From Ornithinimicrobium pratense (lineage in GTDB: Bacteria > Actinomycetota > Actinomycetes > Actinomycetales > Dermatophilaceae), in assembly GCF_008843165.1 (NCBI RefSeq), contig NZ_CP044427.1, positions 1,054,001 to 1,118,000 on the forward strand: DNA of 64,000 bases, written 5' to 3'. Shown piece by piece: positions 25,857 to 36,375 of the stretch. Each line of letters begins with the position of its first letter. Within the stretch, counting starts at the first letter, position 1. Made by a program: the position numbers and the translations under genes. Below the pieces are notes generated by a model, which was not told the origin of the DNA, ran no database searches, and saw only the letters and a program-made list of their open reading frames with translations.

Positions 25857-28286
25857 TCAGCGGGGCCACGTCCGGGTGCGCAGCTCGGCGAACCAGTGAC
25901 CAACGCCCTCCAGTCCGCTTCCGGGGAGCAGGGCCGCATTGGCCCGGACGTTCCAAGGCGAGGCTTGGCGCACCCCGTCCACGACGGCCCGTACGTCCTG
26001 ACCCATCCGTGCGGCGTCGGTCTCCGACAGGGTGCCGACCGGGGCGTAGCGGCTGCGCTCAAGGGTCGCCGTGGCCCGGCGCAGTGCGTCCTGGGCGGGG
26101 GAGACCAGCACGGTCCGTTGCTCGTAGTAGCCGCGCATCACCCGGGGGCTGCGCGCCGGTGGCTCCTCGACCCCTAGGTCGGCCAGCGACCGAGTCAGGA
26201 CCCGCCAGTAGCCCTCGACGCGGCCCGCGGGGTCATGGGCCTCGCGCAGCCCGCGCTCGCGGTAGCGCCGGCCGATGAGCGGCACGACCGTCATCAGCAG
26301 GGCCAGCACGAGCACGAGCCCCAGGACGCTGGCGATCGTCGGCAGCAGCTGGCGCATATCGTCCACCCAGCTGTCCGCCGGCGGCGCCGCCGCCTCCGTG
26401 GGCTCGGGCAGCTCAGGCACGGGGTCCGGCGCCGGCTGGGCGGTCGCGGGAGCCTGGTCGTTGTCGAGCGGGGCGCGGGTCCAGGGCGGGATCGAGCTCG
26501 CCCGTGCACCCGGCGTCGGCTCGAACCGGGTCCACCCCATCCCGCTGATCCACAGCTCGGGCCAGGTGTGCGCGTCGGCGACGACCACGGTCCGGGAGCC
26601 GTCGTTCTGCCGGGTGCCGGGCAGGAAGCCGACCGCCATCCGGGCCGGAATGCCCTCGTGCCGCGCCATCATCACCATGGTCTGCGCGAACTGCACGCAG
26701 TACCCGCGCCGGGAGGCGATGAACGCGCTGATCGGGTCGGCCGCCCCGACCTCGGCTGCGGGCGTGAGCTCCAGGGAGTAGGTGTAGGCGCCGGGCTGGC
26801 GGAAGTGGTTCTGCATCAGGATCGCGGCTTGCAGGGCGTTGTCCTCCGCGCCCACCACCTGCTCACTCAGGGCGGCGATCGCGTCGCCCGAGGCCGCGTC
26901 CACCGCGAGCAGGTCGGGTGAGAACTCGGCCGGGTCCGCAGGGACGGAGCCGACGTGGCCCGGCAGTTCAGCGCCGGGGATGGGCGCCTGGTAGAGCGCC
27001 GTGTAGCGGGGCGCGCGTCCCTGCAGCACAGCCGTGGAGTCGGTGAGGTCGAAGCGGTAGTCGCCGCCACTGAGCTCCAGCCCGACCAGCGGCGCAGGTG
27101 CGGCGAGGTGCGGAGGGGCGAGCTGATTCTCCAGCACCTGGGTCTGGAACGTCGACACCTCGACGTCGTCGGCAACGCCGGCAGGCCTCGGCAGGGGAGA
27201 GTTCAGCGGCAGCAGTTCGGCGGACAACCGGTCCGGCGCCTGCCAACGACCATCGGCGAACCGTTCGGTGGCGGTCACCCGTAGCGGTTCCGCGCTGATC
27301 CCGGTCGTGCGGTAGCGCAGCACGGGAGCCTGCGACTGGTTGCGCAGGTCCTGGGAGGGGTCCATGCTCTCGGTGAAGGCGACCTCGCCAGCGGCGTCGC
27401 CACCGACGGTGCGGGCCTCGGTGTTGCGGGCCAGACCGCCGCCGAAGAAGGTGGGCGGCAGGTGCGGCAGGGCGCTGGCACCGAGGATCGCGACGACGAG
27501 CGTGCTCGCCCCGAGCACCTGGGCCAGCCCCCGCAGGCTGCGCGGACCGGTGGACACGTCCTGGCCGCCGCGGGACTCCTGCCGGTTGGGCGAGGACCAG
27601 CCGCTGGTCACCCGGTGGCTCTGCTGGGCCAGCATGACCAGCCAGAGCAGGCCCACCGCGAGGAAGTACCACGGCTCCATCGCCCGGCCGGTGTTCGACA
27701 CCGAGACAAGGAAGCCTGCGGCCAGGGGGATGCCGGCGCTTGCGGGGGCTCGCCCCGTGACCGCCATCGAGTCCACCGAGACTGCGGTGAGGGTGAGCAC
27801 CGAGACCACCAGGAAGGAGACCCCCTCCGTGGTGGGGGCGGGCGCGGCATACGTCTGCAGCACGGTGCCGGCCTGCTGCAGCAGGCCACCGATCCGATCC
27901 AGGGTGTCCGCGGTGGGGACCAGGCCCCGCCACAGGGTCTCGCGCAGGAAGACGGTGCACACCCCGCCGATGCCGAGCAGCAGCTGTCCCAGCGCCACCA
28001 GGCTGGGCGGCACGTCGAAGGTTCGCATCAGCGCGCCGCTGACGGTCACGAGCGCCACGAGAGCGATCGCGGGCAGCAACCAGGTGTCCTCCCGCAGGAG
28101 GCCGGTCAGCGGCCAGGCGACCGCCAGCGTGGCCAGGGCGGCGACCAGTCCCTCGGCCCACATCCCTCGGGCGAAGGCGTCCTGGTCGGGCAGCAGAGTC
28201 CGCCGAGGCTCGGAGCGCTGCGGCTGCGGGCGCTGGGGTGTCCGCGGCGACGGTGTCTGGGTCGGTGGGGGCAGCGTCGAGGTCAT
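25857..28286 (-). CDS. TgpA-like membrane transglutaminase (DUF3488 / transglutaminase-like)
   Basis: An 809-residue membrane protein. After a Pro/Gln-rich N-terminus there are about six membrane segments (residues about 40-240, DUF3488 region), then a large extracytoplasmic domain with a transglutaminase core. The catalytic cysteine is in SRRGYCVQFAQTMVMMARHEGIPAR, the histidine in VADAHTWPELWI, and the aspartate position in the GWTRFEPTPG strand appears as Glu. A further membrane helix near residue 645 precedes a cytoplasmic DUF4129-like tail. It probably modifies or cleaves cell-envelope proteins. The ATG overlaps the DUF58 stop, consistent with a MoxR-DUF58-TgpA module. Confidence 0.9.
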   Translation of the reverse strand: MTSTLPPPTQTPSPRTPQRPQPQRSEPRRTLLPDQDAFARGMWAEGLVAALATLAVAWPLTGLLREDTWLLPAIALVALVTVSGALMRTFDVPPSLVALGQLLLGIGGVCTVFLRETLWRGLVPTADTLDRIGGLLQQAGTVLQTYAAPAPTTEGVSFLVVSVLTLTAVSVDSMAVTGRAPASAGIPLAAGFLVSVSNTGRAMEPWYFLAVGLLWLVMLAQQSHRVTSGWSSPNRQESRGGQDVSTGPRSLRGLAQVLGASTLVVAILGASALPHLPPTFFGGGLARNTEARTVGGDAAGEVAFTESMDPSQDLRNQSQAPVLRYRTTGISAEPLRVTATERFADGRWQAPDRLSAELLPLNSPLPRPAGVADDVEVSTFQTQVLENQLAPPHLAAPAPLVGLELSGGDYRFDLTDSTAVLQGRAPRYTALYQAPIPGAELPGHVGSVPADPAEFSPDLLAVDAASGDAIAALSEQVVGAEDNALQAAILMQNHFRQPGAYTYSLELTPAAEVGAADPISAFIASRRGYCVQFAQTMVMMARHEGIPARMAVGFLPGTRQNDGSRTVVVADAHTWPELWISGMGWTRFEPTPGARASSIPPWTRAPLDNDQAPATAQPAPDPVPELPEPTEAAAPPADSWVDDMRQLLPTIASVLGLVLVLALLMTVVPLIGRRYRERGLREAHDPAGRVEGYWRVLTRSLADLGVEEPPARSPRVMRGYYEQRTVLVSPAQDALRRATATLERSRYAPVGTLSETDAARMGQDVRAVVDGVRQASPWNVRANAALLPGSGLEGVGHWFAELRTRTWPR

Positions 28287-29545
28287 GCCGACCGCCCGAC
28301 CTGTGCGGACTCGCCCAGCGCGGCCCACGCCTGCGGGATCTCGGTATGCGGCCCGCACTCCACCGTGCGCCAACCCGCCTGGGCGAGCGCCCCCGCGGCT
28401 CCGGAGGGCCGGGTAGCCCTCCCGTCGGAGCGGGGCGTGCCGCCGAAGCGAGAGGGGTCCAGGACGAAGGCGAGGGCGCGTGAGCCGGGCTGGCGGATGG
28501 AGGCCAGCGCCCGCAGGTCCTCCTCGTCGTGCGCGACCACGGCGGCGACCACGAGGACGCCGCCGGCGGCGAAGGGGGCAGCGACCGCGGCCAGCCGAGC
28601 CAACCGGGTGTTCGCCTCGGGGGTGGCTCGGGCCAGGATGGTCAGCGCCTGGTCCAGCTCCACGGGGTGGTCGGCCGAGCCCTCCCGCACGGTGCTGTCG
28701 GTGAGCAGGTGGATGACGAAGCCCTGGAGCTGCAGGTGCCGGGCCACCGACGCGATCGCGGAGACCCCCCACTCGTAGGACGCCCGGACGCCGCCGCCGG
28801 GGTGGGCCCGATCTCGGGAGTCCAGCAGCAGCACCGCGCGCCGCCGTGCCGGACGGTCCTCCTGGCGCACCATGAGCTCGCCGCGGTGGGCCGTCGCCGG
28901 CCAGTGCACCCGGCGCAGCTCGTCGCCGTCGCGGTAGTTGCGGATGCTCACGTCGTCCTCGCCGTGCAGGGCGACCATCTGCGGCATCTCGCCCTCGCTG
29001 CCGCGGGAGGTCCCCCGCACGCGACCTTCGCCCAGGTGGTGGGTGCGGGGGAGCACGAGCACCTCAGAGCGCGAGGACAGCTGCAGGGTGAGGAAGGTCA
29101 GCCCGAACGGGTCGCGCTGCCGCAGCACGACCGGCCCCAGCGTGTAGGCCCCCCGGTGCCGGGAGCGCACGGTGTAGCGCAGCCGCCGTTGCTCCCCCGG
29201 GTCCAGCCGGGGCAGGACGAACCTGGGCCGGTCGCCCAGGTGGTAGTCCAGGTGCTCCTCGGCCAGGTAGACGGGGGTACGGCGCCTGCCGACGTTGGTG
29301 AAGTGGGTCTCGACGGCACCACGCTCGTCCGGGACCAGCCGTGCGGGGTCGGCCTCCCGGCGGACCTGGATGCGCGGGCTACGGCGGGGCATGAGGAGCA
29401 GGGCCAGGACGGGCAGGGCCGTCAGCAGGACGCCGATCCGGGTGATGTCCTCATACCCGAGCAGCACCCCCGCGGCGGCGGTGACCAGCCCGAGGACAAG
29501 GAAGGCCCGTCCCCGGCTGGTGAGCATCCTCCACGGTGAACGCAT
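28283..29545 (-). CDS. DUF58 domain-containing protein
   Basis: A 420-residue protein with two N-terminal membrane helices (about residues 12-50), a beta-rich segment and the DUF58 signature region (VSIRNYRDGDELRRVHWPATAHRGELMVRQ). A vWA-like portion follows (AVLLLDSRDRA). DUF58 proteins are encoded beside MoxR AAA+ ATPases and are thought to be their partners or substrates. It lies 12 bases after moxR and overlaps the transglutaminase gene by four, so the three genes form one operon. Confidence 0.92.
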   Translation of the reverse strand: MRSPWRMLTSRGRAFLVLGLVTAAAGVLLGYEDITRIGVLLTALPVLALLLMPRRSPRIQVRREADPARLVPDERGAVETHFTNVGRRRTPVYLAEEHLDYHLGDRPRFVLPRLDPGEQRRLRYTVRSRHRGAYTLGPVVLRQRDPFGLTFLTLQLSSRSEVLVLPRTHHLGEGRVRGTSRGSEGEMPQMVALHGEDDVSIRNYRDGDELRRVHWPATAHRGELMVRQEDRPARRRAVLLLDSRDRAHPGGGVRASYEWGVSAIASVARHLQLQGFVIHLLTDSTVREGSADHPVELDQALTILARATPEANTRLARLAAVAAPFAAGGVLVVAAVVAHDEEDLRALASIRQPGSRALAFVLDPSRFGGTPRSDGRATRPSGAAGALAQAGWRTVECGPHTEIPQAWAALGESAQVGRSA

Positions 29546-29557
29546 CGCTGGTCCTGC

Positions 29558-30535
<978 letters not shown>

Positions 30536-30878
30536 GAGCGAAGTGTGCCAAACCAGACTGACAGGCGCCGCATCTTTGCCGAACACGGCACCCTCCACTT
30601 CCCCCCACCCCGGTCCTCCATCTCGCGCCAGTAGGTCGCTCTCTGCCCCTGACCTGCGTCTTTGGCACGGGGTATGCCGCGTCGGCCCGCGCGGGGGATG
30701 CGTCGGCCGACCTGGCATCATGCCGTCCTCCACCGCATTCCCCGCCCCTGACCTGGGAGGTTGGTCGAAATAGCCGCAGATTAGTGCGTCAGTGGTGGTG
30801 CGCGGGGAGCAAAGTGGAGTAAAGTGGAGCAATCTGGAGAAGGCAGGCCCGCACACCGAGTCGAAGGGGGTGGCCAGA
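30536..30878. other. Intergenic region between moxR and mraZ
   Basis: A 343-base divergent gap with no credible gene. It holds one copy of the iterated octamer (30671-30678) and, at its right end, the MraZ-type repeats. No clear moxR promoter was identified. Confidence 0.6.
30811..30840 (+). promoter_or_regulatory. MraZ-type operator: three 10-bp repeats
   Basis: Three tandem 10-base units: AAAGTGGAGT, AAAGTGGAGC and the degenerate AATCTGGAGA. They match the AAAGTG[T/G]-N3 box arrangement reported for MraZ in mycoplasmas and resemble the TGGGN direct repeats bound by E. coli MraZ. TAAAGT (30820-30825) inside the array could be the -10 box, which would give autoregulation of the dcw operon. 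Confidence 0.7.
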
Positions 30879-31313
30879 GTGCTCTTCCTCGGCACCTACA
30901 CGCCCCGACTCGATGACAAGGGCAGGATGTTCCTGCCGGCCAAGTTCCGCCGCGCCCTCGAGGACGGTCTGGTCATCACCCGCGGGCAGGAGCGCTGCCT
31001 CTACGTCTTCTCGCGCGAGGAGTTCGAGCGGATCACCACCCAGTGGCACAGCAGCCCGACGACCTCCCGCGCGGTGCGTGACTACCAGCGCGTCTTCCTC
31101 TCCGGTGCCTCCGACGAGGCCCCGGACAAGCAGGGGCGGCTGACCATCCCGCAGATCCTGCGCGAGTATGCCGGGCTGCAGACCGAGTGCACCGTGATCG
31201 GGGCGGGGAACCGAGTCGAGGTCTGGGACTCGGCCGCCTGGGACACCTACCTGGAGCAGACCGAGCAGTCGTTCGCCGAGCAGTCGGAGGAGGTGGTCCC
31301 CGGGCTGATGTGA
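30879..31313 (+). CDS. mraZ: Transcriptional regulator MraZ
   Basis: A 144-residue protein of two AbrB-like halves, each with the conserved D-x-x-G-R motif ([14 protein letters not shown] and [14 protein letters not shown]). MraZ is a DNA-binding regulator of the dcw cluster and represses its own promoter in E. coli. The GTG at 30879 is chosen because it gives the canonical N-terminus ([15 protein letters not shown]) and length and is eight bases after GAAGGGGG; the upstream in-frame starts would translate through the operator repeats. Confidence 0.95.
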   Translation: MLFLGTYTPRLDDKGRMFLPAKFRRALEDGLVITRGQERCLYVFSREEFERITTQWHSSPTTSRAVRDYQRVFLSGASDEAPDKQGRLTIPQILREYAGLQTECTVIGAGNRVEVWDSAAWDTYLEQTEQSFAEQSEEVVPGLM

Positions 31314-31512
31314 GCCGTGGCGGACCCCCGCCCTGGCCCTGGCCTCCCCCCGTCCGTCCCGCACCCAGACTTCACTTCCCCGAAGCCTGGTCGCGAACCG
31401 AAGGCTCCCGACCCGACTTCCCCCGGGCCGGGCGCCACGGCGGACGGTGGGGGACCAGGGCCCGGGGGATCAGGTCGAGCGGATCGCCCAGGCATCACCG
31501 GGGACAGGACCG

Positions 31513-32538
31513 ATGGCTGCAGGCACACCACCCACCGCGGACCGGCACGTGCCGGTCATGCTGGACCGCTGCGTCGAGCTCCTCGCCCCCGCGCTGTCCC
31601 GGCCGGGGGCGATCTTCGTGGACGGCACGCTGGGGATGGGCGGCCACACCGAGGCGGTGCTGCACGCCTGCCCGCAGTCCCGGGCGATCGGGATCGACCG
31701 TGACCCCCAGGCGCTCGCGCTGGCAGGCGAGCGGCTGGCGCCCTTCGGTGAGCGGTTCACCGCCGTGCACGACGTCAGCGACGACGTGCCCGCGGTGCTG
31801 GCCGACCTCGGGCTGGCGACGGCCGATGCGATCCTCTTCGACCTCGGGGTCTCCTCCTTGCAGCTGGACGAGACCGACCGCGGCTTCGCCTACCGCACCG
31901 ACGCACCCCTAGACATGCGGATGGACCAGTCGACCGGGATGACCGCGGCAGAAGTGCTGAACACCTACGACGCGCGAGACCTGGAGAGGGTGCTGCGCGA
32001 GTATGGCGAGGAGCGCTTCGCCCGCAAGATCGCCCGGGCCGTGGTCCGCCGACGCGAACAGGAACCGTTCACCACCTCCGGACCCTTGGTCCAGCTGCTG
32101 CACAGCGTCGTCCCCGCCGCCTCGCAGCGCAGTGGGGGACACCCCGCCAAGCGCACCTTCCAGGCGCTGCGCATCGAGGTCAACGCCGAGCTGTCCGTCT
32201 GGGACGAAGGGGTCCGCGCGGCCCTGCGCGCCCTCGGCGTCGGTGGCCGCCTCGTCGTCCTGTCCTACCACTCCTTGGAGGACCGCATCACCAAACGAGC
32301 GCTGGCTGCGGGCGCCACCAGCTCGGCCCCGCCCGGACTGCCCGTTGAGCTCCCCGAGCAGCGGCCATGGCTGCAGCTGCTGGTGCGCGGCGCCGAGCAG
32401 GCGAGCCCGGCCGAGCAGGCCACCAACCCGCGCTCGGCCTCGGTCCGACTCCGCGCGGCCCAGCGCACTCGCCCTACGCCCGATCAGACCAACCGCCATA
32501 CCCCCGGCCCGCACGCCGCCCGAGAGGACCTCGCATGA
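31513..32538 (+). CDS. rsmH: 16S rRNA m4C1402 methyltransferase RsmH
   Basis: A 341-residue SAM-dependent methyltransferase (MraW) that N4-methylates C1402 of 16S rRNA. Visible segments are [14 protein letters not shown], the SAM site [36 protein letters not shown] and [15 protein letters not shown] 31513 follows GGGACAGGA; a start at 31447 would add an atypical leader. About 200 Pro/Gly-coding but apparently untranslated bases separate it from mraZ. The stop overlaps the ftsL ATG. Confidence 0.95.
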   Translation: MAAGTPPTADRHVPVMLDRCVELLAPALSRPGAIFVDGTLGMGGHTEAVLHACPQSRAIGIDRDPQALALAGERLAPFGERFTAVHDVSDDVPAVLADLGLATADAILFDLGVSSLQLDETDRGFAYRTDAPLDMRMDQSTGMTAAEVLNTYDARDLERVLREYGEERFARKIARAVVRRREQEPFTTSGPLVQLLHSVVPAASQRSGGHPAKRTFQALRIEVNAELSVWDEGVRAALRALGVGGRLVVLSYHSLEDRITKRALAAGATSSAPPGLPVELPEQRPWLQLLVRGAEQASPAEQATNPRSASVRLRAAQRTRPTPDQTNRHTPGPHAAREDLA

Positions 32539-32975
32539 GCCAGATGACGATCTCCGCCCGTCTGCCCCGAGCCGCCCGCGCCAGGACTGGCGCCCGTTCC
32601 GTCGACGCCTCGCCGGCGCGGACCAACATCGGCTTCCTGCTGCTGTGCGCCTTCATCGTGGCCAGCAGCTTTACCGCGGTCTTGGTGCTCAACACCGCCC
32701 GCGCGGAAGGCTCCTACGTCCTGTCCCGGCTCGAGGTGCAGAGGACCGCCCTGCACGACCAGAAGGTCACCCTCGCCGAGGAGCTGGCCGAGAAGGAGTC
32801 GCCGGAAAACCTGGCGGGGGCCGCCGAGAAGCTGAAGATGGTGCCCTCCACCTCCACCGCCACCGTGCGTTTGTCGGACGGCTCCATCACCGGCGTGGCG
32901 TCCAAGGTCGAGGACGGGCACACGATTACCGTGGATTTGCCCTCGACGGGCATCCCGCTTCCGAAGGACGACTGA
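32535..32975 (+). CDS. ftsL: FtsL-like division protein
   Basis: A 146-residue bitopic membrane protein. It has a basic cytoplasmic N-terminus, one membrane helix (about residues 32-54, [20 protein letters not shown]) and a short coiled-coil-like extracytoplasmic stretch ([26 protein letters not shown]). This architecture, and its place between rsmH and ftsI, identify FtsL, which with FtsB and FtsQ activates septal synthesis. Sequence similarity alone is weak, as usual for the family. Its ATG overlaps the rsmH stop (ATGA). Confidence 0.87.
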   Translation: MSQMTISARLPRAARARTGARSVDASPARTNIGFLLLCAFIVASSFTAVLVLNTARAEGSYVLSRLEVQRTALHDQKVTLAEELAEKESPENLAGAAEKLKMVPSTSTATVRLSDGSITGVASKVEDGHTITVDLPSTGIPLPKDD

Positions 32976-32982
32976 CGCAGGA

Positions 32983-34881
32983 GTGAGCAGGCCAGTGGCA
33001 GCAGCGCGCACCTCTCCTCGCCCTCGGGGTGCGGTGGCTTCGGGGGTGGTCCACCCGGCTCGGCGGGCACGGGTCCTTCTGGTCGGCATCTTCGTCGTCC
33101 TCTCCCTCTTCGCCGCCCAGCTGGTGCGCCTGCAGGGCCTGGACGCCGCCAGCGTCTCCGCCGCTGCGCTCGACGGACGCCTGCAGAGCATGGTCCTTCC
33201 CGCCGCGCGGGGCACTATCACCGACATCCACGGCCAGCCACTGGCGGTGAGTGTGGAGCGCAAGCGGATCACTGCCGACCCGACCCTGGTCGCTGACTAC
33301 GTGCCGCGGGAGGACCGGGAGAGGCTGGGCGAGGGGTTCCCCGCCGCGGCCAAGGTCATCGCCGAGGTGACCGGCGCCGACGAGGCGCAGGTGCTGGGCA
33401 AGCTGACCTCGCCCGACCAGCCGCGCTGGACGGTGCTCGTCCCCGACGCCTCCCCGCAGCAGTGGCAAGAGCTGCGGGCCCGCGGGGTGCGAGGTGTCTT
33501 CCCGGAGGACCTCATGCGCCGCGACTACCCGCTTGGGGAGTCTGCCGCGCCGCTGATTGGTTGGATCGGCGCCGGCGAGCAGCCGGCGGGCGGCCTGGAG
33601 CTGGTGCACCACGAGGCGCTGACCGGAACCCCCGGTGAGGCGGTCTACGAGGCGGGCAGCAGCGGGGAAATCATCTCCACCGGCCTCTACGAGGAGGACC
33701 CCGCGGTGCCGGGGCAGGACCTGCGCCTGACCCTGGACGCCGACATCCAGTGGTATGCCCACAACGCCCTCAAGGACCGGATCGAGGAGGCGGACGCGCT
33801 TTCCGGCTACGCCGCGGTGATGGAGGTCGGCACCGGGCGGCTGCTGGCGCTGACCAGTTACCCCGGCTTCGACCCCTCGCAGAGCACGCAGACCTCCGAG
33901 GGGATGCGCAACGCCGCGATCGAGGACGTCTACGAGCCCGGCTCCACCTCCAAGCTGGTCACCGCCGCGGCCGCCCTGGAGGAACGGATCGCCGAGCCGG
34001 ACACCCCCATCGTGGTGCCCGTTCGCGTCCCCCGGGCCGGCGTCGCCTTCAAGGACGCGACCGAGAAGCCAGTCCAGCACCTCACCTTCTCCGGCGTGCT
34101 GGCCCACTCCTCCAACAAGGGCACCATCCTCTACGGCGAGAAGCTCACCGACGAGCAACTCTACGAGTGGAACCGGAAGTTCGGAATGGGCTCGCTCAGC
34201 GGGCTGGGGCTGCCGGGGGAGTCCACCGGCCTGGTCCCCGAGACCTCCACCTGGAGCGCCACCACCCGCTACACCTTTATGTTCGGCCAGGGCCTGTCGA
34301 GCACCCTGCTGCAGCAGATGGGCGTCTTCCAGACCGTGGCCAACGGCGGTGTCACCGTGCCGCCCACCCTGGTCGCCGGCACGGTCGATCAGGAGGGCCG
34401 TTACCTCGAGGCGCCGCTGGGGGAGGGTTCCCGGGTGATCAGCGAGGAGACGGCTGCCCAGCTCACCGAGATGATGACCGCCACCGCCTCCCCGACCGGC
34501 ACCGCGCCGCTGGCCGCCATCCCCGGCTACCACATCGCCGGCAAGAGCAGCACCGCCACCCGGGTGGACCCGCAGACCGGTCGCTACACCGGTGGCGTCA
34601 CCTCCAGCTTCATGGGCTTCGCCCCGGCGCAGGACCCGAAGTACATCGTCGCCGTGGTGATCCAGCGGCCGCGCCAGATCAGCGAGTTCGGCGGCGTGAT
34701 CTCCGGGCCGCCGTTCGCCGACATCATGCGCTACGCCCTGCAGAAGAACGGCGTCCTGCCCGACACGACGCCGCCTCCGGAGGTCGAGCTGGAGTTCGAC
34801 CCCGAGGAGCAGGCTCCCGGCCACCCCGCCGGTGTCACACTTGAGGACATCGCGATCAAGGACGAAAGGACCGGTGGGTGA
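32983..34881 (+). CDS. ftsI: Septal class B penicillin-binding protein FtsI (PBP3)
   Basis: A 632-residue class B PBP, the septal transpeptidase that pairs with FtsW. One N-terminal membrane helix (about residues 30-50) is followed by the dimerisation/pedestal domain and the transpeptidase. Active-site motifs are S321-T-S-K324 and S376-S-N378. At the third motif the sequence reads K521-S-S523 instead of the usual K-T/S-G. The rest of the domain (MFGQGLSSTLLQQMG, GFAPAQDP) is well conserved, so the gene looks functional. The GTG start is close to a CAGGAG; GTG 32995 is an alternative. The stop overlaps murF by four bases. Confidence 0.95.
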   Translation: MSRPVAAARTSPRPRGAVASGVVHPARRARVLLVGIFVVLSLFAAQLVRLQGLDAASVSAAALDGRLQSMVLPAARGTITDIHGQPLAVSVERKRITADPTLVADYVPREDRERLGEGFPAAAKVIAEVTGADEAQVLGKLTSPDQPRWTVLVPDASPQQWQELRARGVRGVFPEDLMRRDYPLGESAAPLIGWIGAGEQPAGGLELVHHEALTGTPGEAVYEAGSSGEIISTGLYEEDPAVPGQDLRLTLDADIQWYAHNALKDRIEEADALSGYAAVMEVGTGRLLALTSYPGFDPSQSTQTSEGMRNAAIEDVYEPGSTSKLVTAAAALEERIAEPDTPIVVPVRVPRAGVAFKDATEKPVQHLTFSGVLAHSSNKGTILYGEKLTDEQLYEWNRKFGMGSLSGLGLPGESTGLVPETSTWSATTRYTFMFGQGLSSTLLQQMGVFQTVANGGVTVPPTLVAGTVDQEGRYLEAPLGEGSRVISEETAAQLTEMMTATASPTGTAPLAAIPGYHIAGKSSTATRVDPQTGRYTGGVTSSFMGFAPAQDPKYIVAVVIQRPRQISEFGGVISGPPFADIMRYALQKNGVLPDTTPPPEVELEFDPEEQAPGHPAGVTLEDIAIKDERTGG

Positions 34882-36350
34882 TCCCCCTGACACTGCAGCA
34901 GGTCGCGCAGGTGACCGGAGGCCGGGTGCATCCCGGAGGCAGTGACGGGGCCGCGGCCGGGCTGACGGTCAGCGGCTCCGTCGTGACCGACTCCCGGGAG
35001 GTTGCTCCCGGTGGCCTGTATGTCGCCCGCCGTGGAGACCACGCCGACGGTCACGACTATCTCGCCGCCGCAGCCGACCGCGGCGCGGTGGGAGCGCTGA
35101 CCAACCGCGAGTCCGACGTCCTGCCCTGCGTGGTCCTGGACGAAGACCCGGCCCGGCTCTCGCCGCGGCCTGACCGTCCCCCTTACGACGCCGTGACCCG
35201 TGGGTTCGCCGCCCTAGGCCGTGAGGTCGTCGACCGCTGCACCGCCGCAGGCGGGCTGCGCATCGTCGGCATCACCGGCTCCTCCGGGAAGACCTCCACC
35301 AAGGACCTGATGGCCCAGGTGCTCTCCGGGTTGGGGCCGACGCTGGCACCCGAGGCGTCCTACAACTCCGAGGTCGGCGTGCCCCTGACCGTGTGCCGGC
35401 TCACGCCGGACACCGCCTACCTGGTCGCCGAGATGGGCGCCTCCGGGGCCGGGCACATCGCCCACCTCACCACCGTCGCCCCGCCGCAGGTGGCGGTCGT
35501 GCTCAACGTCGGCTCGGCCCACCTGGGTGAGTTCGGCTCGCGCGAGGCGATCGGGCGGGCCAAGGCCGAACTGGTGCAGTCCCTGCCCGCGGGGGGCCTG
35601 GCCGTGCTCAACGCCGACGACCCCGTGGTGGCCGCCATGGCCGGGGATGCGGCCGCCGTCGGGGCCCGGACGCTGCTGGTCGGCCGGGGCACCAACGCCG
35701 ACCTGCGCGCCGTCGACGTGACCACCGACACCCGGGGCCGCGCCTCCTGCACCGTGCGCGGGCCCGGCACCCCCGAGGAGGGGGTCCCGGTCGCCCTGAG
35801 GCTGGTCGGCGAGCACCATGTCGGCAACGCTCTCGCTGTCGCCGCCGTCGCCCACGAGTGGGGTATGCCGTGGGAGCAGGTCGCCCAGGCGCTCGGCACC
35901 GCGGAGGCTCGGGCCCGGTGGCGGATGGAGGTCACCGAGCGACCCGACGGCCTCGTCGTCGTCAACGACGCCTACAACGCCAACCCCGACTCGACCGCCG
36001 CCGCGCTGCGCGCCCTCGCCGCGATGCGCACCCCGGATGGCCGGCTGGTCGCGGTCCTCGGCGGGATGCTCGAGCTCGGTGCCGACAGCGACGCCGAGCA
36101 CGCCCGCGTCGGGGCGTTGGCGGCCGCGTTGGGCGTCGACCACCTCGTCACGGTGGGCCAGCTGGCCGAGCCGGCCGCCACCGCATACCTGGAGGGCGGC
36201 GGCGCGGAGGCGACCTTCCTGCCCGACCGGCACGAGGCCCGGGCCTTCCTGGCGGACCACCTGGGACCGGCGGACGTCGTCCTGCTCAAGAGCAGCCGCG
36301 ACTCCGGCCTGCGGCTGCTGGGTGATGAACTGGCAGGGGTCGGTCCCTGA
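34878..36350 (+). CDS. murF: UDP-MurNAc-tripeptide--D-Ala-D-Ala ligase MurF
   Basis: A 490-residue Mur ligase that adds D-Ala-D-Ala to UDP-MurNAc-tripeptide. It shows [14 protein letters not shown], the P-loop [32 protein letters not shown], the [14 protein letters not shown] segment and the C-terminal [18 protein letters not shown], which separates MurF from MurE. GTG 34878 overlaps the ftsI stop (GTGA), so no room exists for murE, the usual intervening gene. The stop shares one base with an ATG (36350) that looks like the ancestral mraY start. Confidence 0.95.
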   Translation: MIPLTLQQVAQVTGGRVHPGGSDGAAAGLTVSGSVVTDSREVAPGGLYVARRGDHADGHDYLAAAADRGAVGALTNRESDVLPCVVLDEDPARLSPRPDRPPYDAVTRGFAALGREVVDRCTAAGGLRIVGITGSSGKTSTKDLMAQVLSGLGPTLAPEASYNSEVGVPLTVCRLTPDTAYLVAEMGASGAGHIAHLTTVAPPQVAVVLNVGSAHLGEFGSREAIGRAKAELVQSLPAGGLAVLNADDPVVAAMAGDAAAVGARTLLVGRGTNADLRAVDVTTDTRGRASCTVRGPGTPEEGVPVALRLVGEHHVGNALAVAAVAHEWGMPWEQVAQALGTAEARARWRMEVTERPDGLVVVNDAYNANPDSTAAALRALAAMRTPDGRLVAVLGGMLELGADSDAEHARVGALAAALGVDHLVTVGQLAEPAATAYLEGGGAEATFLPDRHEARAFLADHLGPADVVLLKSSRDSGLRLLGDELAGVGP

Positions 36351-36375
36351 TGGTCAACGTCCTGCTCGCCGGGGG

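Noticed and set aside
30536..30895. N-terminal extension of MoxR into the mraZ promoter
   Set aside because: The extra residues have no family similarity and would cover the MraZ operator.
31317..31703. Small Pro/Gly-rich frame between mraZ and rsmH
   Set aside because: Runs into rsmH in another frame, has no motif and no ribosome-binding site. The 31314-31512 gap appears non-coding.
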